Shown: piece by piece, positions 61,908-64,000 of the stretch
How the letters are laid out: every line of letters begins with the position of its first letter
How positions within the stretch are numbered: position 1 is the stretch's first letter
Source: Sinomonas notoginsengisoli
GTDB taxonomy: Bacteria; Actinomycetota; Actinomycetes; Actinomycetales; Micrococcaceae
DNA: 64,000 bases
Assembly: GCF_021554725.1 (NCBI RefSeq)
Contig: NZ_JAIZDP010000008.1
Coordinates: 1 to 64,000 of the forward strand
Direction: 5' to 3'
Notes under the pieces: model-generated
Told to the model about the DNA's origin: nothing
Databases searched by the model: none
Seen by the model: only the letters and a program-made list of their open reading frames with translations
Position numbers and translations under genes: made by a program

Positions 61908-62347
61908 CTGCCACCCAGACCATGAACGACATTCTTGTATTGCAGGGTGTTTATCTATATGAGGCCACTGCAGTTCGCTATGATGGCGTGGCGTGGAGCG
62001 AGCCTATGGACTTATCGATTTCCATTGAAAATGGAACTGCGATTCTAGATGACGGAATGGTGGAGGCCCGTAGCGTCTGCTCGTTCAGAGTGAAGAATGG
62101 TGACGACGATTTCGCTCTCTTGATCTCGCAGTACCGGGCCAGATTCAACGTCACGGGTTCATCTGATAACATCGATCTCTCTGAGGGATCGCCGTTGGGA
62201 GCAGACGTCAACGCATGGATGCTGAATTACATCTACCCATATCACCGTCAGCTGATTTCTGATATGAATTCGAGAATGGCTCTTCCTCCGTTTCCGTTGC
62301 CGACTTTCGATGGACGGCAGTTCCAAGGGATGCAGTCCTCGAACTAA
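61904..62347 (+). CDS. SecB-like chaperone of the TAC module
   Basis: A 147-residue protein that follows the SecB fold. It has the opening LQGVYLYEATAVRYDG, central strands FALLISQYRARFNVTG, and the C-terminal helix IYPYHRQLISDMNSRMALPPFPLPTF, which matches the FPYAR...ISR-G-PPL-LPP block of SecB. Actinobacteria generally lack export SecB, and such copies serve TAC modules, as Rv1957 does in M. tuberculosis. The GTG overlaps the antitoxin TGA (GTGA), so all three proteins are made in a fixed order. Confidence 0.8.
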   Translation: MTATQTMNDILVLQGVYLYEATAVRYDGVAWSEPMDLSISIENGTAILDDGMVEARSVCSFRVKNGDDDFALLISQYRARFNVTGSSDNIDLSEGSPLGADVNAWMLNYIYPYHRQLISDMNSRMALPPFPLPTFDGRQFQGMQSSN

Positions 62348-62558
62348 TCACTGAGCCTTGAATACGCTACGTTAGGCCGGGTCAGATCGGGGAGAGAAAA
62401 ACTGGTCGACTGGCGTGGGTCTGCCGCGTGCTCGATTCCTAAAAAACCTGGGCCGTGGCGCGCCCAGTGCGCTGCTGTGGGCGCTGGAGGGGGCGGATGC
62501 GCCCGAGTGCACTGCTTGGGCATGTGGGCGGCCCTGCGGGGCGTGTGGCGCGTCTGGC
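62348..62558. other. intergenic stretch without visible gene
   Basis: Between the chaperone and the leftmost small minus-strand gene I see no supported ORF, hairpin or repeat. Open frames here are high-GC shadows. Confidence 0.5.
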
Positions 62559-62885
62559 TCACGCTGGCGCGTCCCCGCCCGGTCGTGCCTGCCCGGGGCC
62601 GTCGCCGCCGAACGCCTCGCGTGCCTGTCCGCTGTCCGCGCCGGCGATCTCCACCCATCTGCGGAAGGCCTCGAGCGCTGCAGCCTGGGTGCCGTGGTGC
62701 TGGTGCATGGCGGCGGCGAACCAGGGCAGCAGCGTCATGGTGACGGCCTCGGCCCATCGCCGCCGCGCGGCGGGGTCTGCCTCGCGTCTGAGCTGGCGGT
62801 AGAGGGGCACGGGATCTTCGCCGTTGAGCATGGTGGTGGCGAGCGCCTGCGCGTCGCGCATGATCGCCTGGGGGTCGAGGGTCAT
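62559..62885 (-). CDS. hypothetical protein of the mobile element
   Basis: A 108-residue helical protein (MTLDPQAIMRDAQALATTML, AVTMTLLPWFAAAMHQHHG) with a Gly/Pro-rich tail. Its ATG overlaps the stop of the preceding gene (ATGA), so it is the last of a run of small coupled genes. No family is recognised. Confidence 0.6.
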   Translation of the reverse strand: MTLDPQAIMRDAQALATTMLNGEDPVPLYRQLRREADPAARRRWAEAVTMTLLPWFAAAMHQHHGTQAAALEAFRRWVEIAGADSGQAREAFGGDGPGQARPGGDAPA

Positions 62886-63142
62886 CGGTCTGCTTCCTGG
62901 TGAGTGCTGGTGTGCAGCGCGTCGAGGGTGTCGGCGAGAGCGGAGGCGAGGCGGTAGGCGGCTGGGAGGTCGAGGAGGATGCGGGCCCTGCCTCCGGTCA
63001 TGATCAGGACGCCGTCGTGCTGTTCGCCGACAGTGTCGGTGAGCCCGGCGGAGCGGACGTGGACGGTCGTGCTGTCCTCCTGTGCCCGTCCCCAATCATC
63101 GCGGCGGGCTTGATATCGGGGCCGGTGTGCCGGGCGTTCCAT
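62882..63142 (-). CDS. hypothetical protein of the mobile element
   Basis: An 86-residue protein with AGGAGG four bases before the ATG. The C-terminal half (HDGVLIMTGGRARILLDLPAAYRLASALADTLDAL) looks folded. It overlaps the next gene upstream by 139 bases in another frame, so one of the two overlapping ends may not be translated as drawn. Confidence 0.6.
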   Translation of the reverse strand: MERPAHRPRYQARRDDWGRAQEDSTTVHVRSAGLTDTVGEQHDGVLIMTGGRARILLDLPAAYRLASALADTLDALHTSTHQEADR

Positions 63143-63303
63143 GGGTCCTCCTGTGTGTCGGCCAGCTGAACGAGTCGCCGGTTGGCGATGCGGAGCTGCC
63201 TGTTCGCCGCATCGAGGCGTTCGGCGAGCCACTGCAGCTCGCGGCGGGTGAAGGGCTCGAGCCAGGGCCGCGGTGCCCAGTCCGGCGGGACTGTGTCGGT
63301 CAT
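63004..63303 (-). CDS. hypothetical protein of the mobile element
   Basis: A 99-residue protein. The N-terminal part is a Trp-containing head and a likely coiled coil (RRELQWLAERLDAANRQLRI). The C-terminal 45 residues overlap the following gene in another frame and look random. GAGGAG is seven bases before the ATG. Spacing and strand place it after the AT-rich region in the same run. Confidence 0.55.
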   Translation of the reverse strand: MTDTVPPDWAPRPWLEPFTRRELQWLAERLDAANRQLRIANRRLVQLADTQEDPWNARHTGPDIKPAAMIGDGHRRTARPSTSAPPGSPTLSANSTTAS

Positions 63304-63346
63304 CGGGTGCTCCTCGGCTCGAAGCTCGCGCGCGTTACTCGGGATG

Positions 63347-63379
63347 ATAATAATAATTCTTATTCTCATTTATTATTAT
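63347..63379. repeat. AT-rich inverted repeat
   Basis: ATAATAATAA (63347-63356) and TTATTATTAT (63370-63379) flank a 13-base loop. This is the only strongly AT-rich stretch in the window and resembles a DNA-unwinding element. Confidence 0.8.
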
Positions 63380-63423
63380 GAAATTCCGATTGGTGAGATT
63401 GAAAACTGGGGCGAGTACAGAAT

Positions 63424-63468
63424 CGGGTCGGGTCGGGTCGGGTCGGGTGGGGTCGGGCCGGGTCGGGG
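63424..63468 (+). repeat. GGGTC pentanucleotide repeat tract
   Basis: CGGGT/GGGTC units are repeated about eight times, with two variants. The tract lies between the AT-rich repeat and the iteron-like array. Confidence 0.9.
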
Positions 63469-63472
63469 TAGC

Positions 63473-63519
63473 GTTACTAACGCCGTTACTAACGCGTTAC
63501 GTAACCCGTTACGTCACGC
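63473..63519 (+). repeat. iteron-like array of four GTTAC-type repeats
   Basis: GTTACTAACGC at 63473 and 63485, GTTACGTAACCC at 63496 and GTTACGTCACGC at 63508 are spaced 11-12 bases, about one helical turn. With the AT-rich repeat this suggests a replication origin or a phage regulator site. Confidence 0.7.
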
Positions 63520-63840
63520 CTTACGCTGCCGGAAGCGCTGCTGCCGCTCCCGTTGCTTGCGTCTGCGCTCCATGACATCCGCGGCCTGTTCCTGGTCGAC
63601 CCAGTCGAGAATGTAGGTCCCCTCGGCGTGCACCCACAGGCCCGCGGCGACGAGCTCCGGGATCGCCTCCGGGTGGCTGAGTATCCTGCCGAGCAGTGCG
63701 GGGTCCGCCGGCAGCACGCCGTCCGTGAGCTGCCGGTTGCACCAAACGAGCGCCTCCACATGCGTCCTGAAGGCGGCGTCCGAGAGGCCGAGGACTTTGG
63801 GCCTGTCCACGAAGTCGTCCGAGAGCCTGGTCCAGGTCAT
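63514..63840 (-). CDS. phage replication-associated protein (replisome organizer-like)
   Basis: A 108-residue protein: MTWTRLSDDFVDRPKVLGLSD, a central helical part with EALVWCNRQLTDG and GRILSHPEAIPELVAAGLW, then YILDWVDQEQAADVMERRRKQ and a strongly basic tail. This pattern occurs in actinophage and integrative-element proteins near replication genes. The role as a replisome organizer is a guess. Its ATG overlaps the preceding stop (ATGA). Confidence 0.6.
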   Translation of the reverse strand: MTWTRLSDDFVDRPKVLGLSDAAFRTHVEALVWCNRQLTDGVLPADPALLGRILSHPEAIPELVAAGLWVHAEGTYILDWVDQEQAADVMERRRKQRERQQRFRQRKA

Positions 63841-63977
63841 GCTGCCTGGCCCCGGTCTGCGCGCGGGCGGAGGAGGGCTGCGATCGCGTCAATCTGCTCG
63901 GGCGTGAGCGCGGGGGCAGCAGCCACGACCTGCTCGACATACGCCTCGAGCTGCGCTGCGTACTCCTCGATCGTCAT
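63837..63977 (-). CDS. small hypothetical protein of the mobile element
   Basis: A 46-residue helical, acidic protein (MTIEEYAAQLEAYVEQVVAA, LTPEQIDAIAALL). GGGAGG lies upstream. Its TGA overlaps the next start (ATGA). Its size suggests an accessory factor; no family is recognised. Confidence 0.6.
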   Translation of the reverse strand: MTIEEYAAQLEAYVEQVVAAAPALTPEQIDAIAALLRPRADRGQAA

Positions 63978-64000
63978 CGCGCCGCCGCCTCCCGGCGGAA

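Noticed and set aside
63424-63519. Possible CRISPR array
   Set aside because: The units are 5 and 11-12 bases without unique spacers and no cas genes are near; simple repeats and iterons explain it.

Overview
The window is a high-GC actinobacterial chromosome segment, most likely from the Micrococcaceae (Arthrobacter/Sinomonas type). The signs are the menaquinone genes menB, menE and menA with a DUF4229 gene, system II cytochrome c maturation (TlpA, CcdA, ResB, CcsB), a 32-residue bS22-type ribosomal protein, BldC- and Rex-type regulators, a mycobacterial-style TopA with repeated C-terminal modules, and a tad pilus tail next to a Hrq1/MrfA-type helicase. At least 18 starts carry a TANNNT -10 box only 6 or 7 nt upstream, the mark of leaderless transcription. 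The assignment rests on gene content, not on a marker gene.

Layout. 1-5759: acyl-CoA degradation genes under a possible TetR-type operator, a CPBP protease, a YceI protein, an ABC-F ATPase and a VOC protein. 5765-11231: a YhhN protein, lactate dehydrogenase and the menaquinone block, with two very short divergent promoter regions. 11239-16145: a coupled cytochrome c biogenesis operon. 16368-22030: a second YceI protein, three proline-rich membrane proteins, Rex, glutaredoxin, a HAD phosphatase, bS22 and BldC. 22040-24768: DAHP synthase behind a leader peptide rich in Phe, Trp and Tyr with a terminator, then glutamate dehydrogenase. 25082-32731: an ANTAR protein, a His-rich lipoprotein, a zinc dehydrogenase and an IclR-flanked 3-oxoacid CoA-transferase/thiolase operon. 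32735-42581: ArsR and AcuC proteins, Ktr/Trk potassium uptake, a uracil-DNA glycosylase, a frameshifted reductase, three hydrolases (two of them tandem paralogs) and an HD-GYP/LuxR protein. 42715-56565: proC, a sugar isomerase, Ppx/GppA, SseB, TopA, a methyltransferase, TrhO, a GNAT protein and the large helicase.

From about 57,496 to the end the window enters a foreign element. It starts where a DUF4244 tad pilin gene is cut off after its last 37 codons. The element carries an AbiV-family abortive-infection protein, a lone HK97-type major capsid gene, and a three-gene operon read as a toxin-antitoxin-chaperone (TAC) module: a HigB/RelE-like toxin, an HTH antitoxin with a long C-terminal extension, and a SecB-like chaperone. 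These are followed by small phage-type genes and an AT-rich, iteron-like region that could be an origin. No integrase, portal or terminase is visible, so the element runs past the window. A satellite or degraded prophage carrying defence genes fits best.

The two most interesting observations are the aromatic leader peptide with attenuator before DAHP synthase, and the TAC module beside a capsid gene and AbiV. Function assignments come from motif and family recognition by eye; no database search was run.
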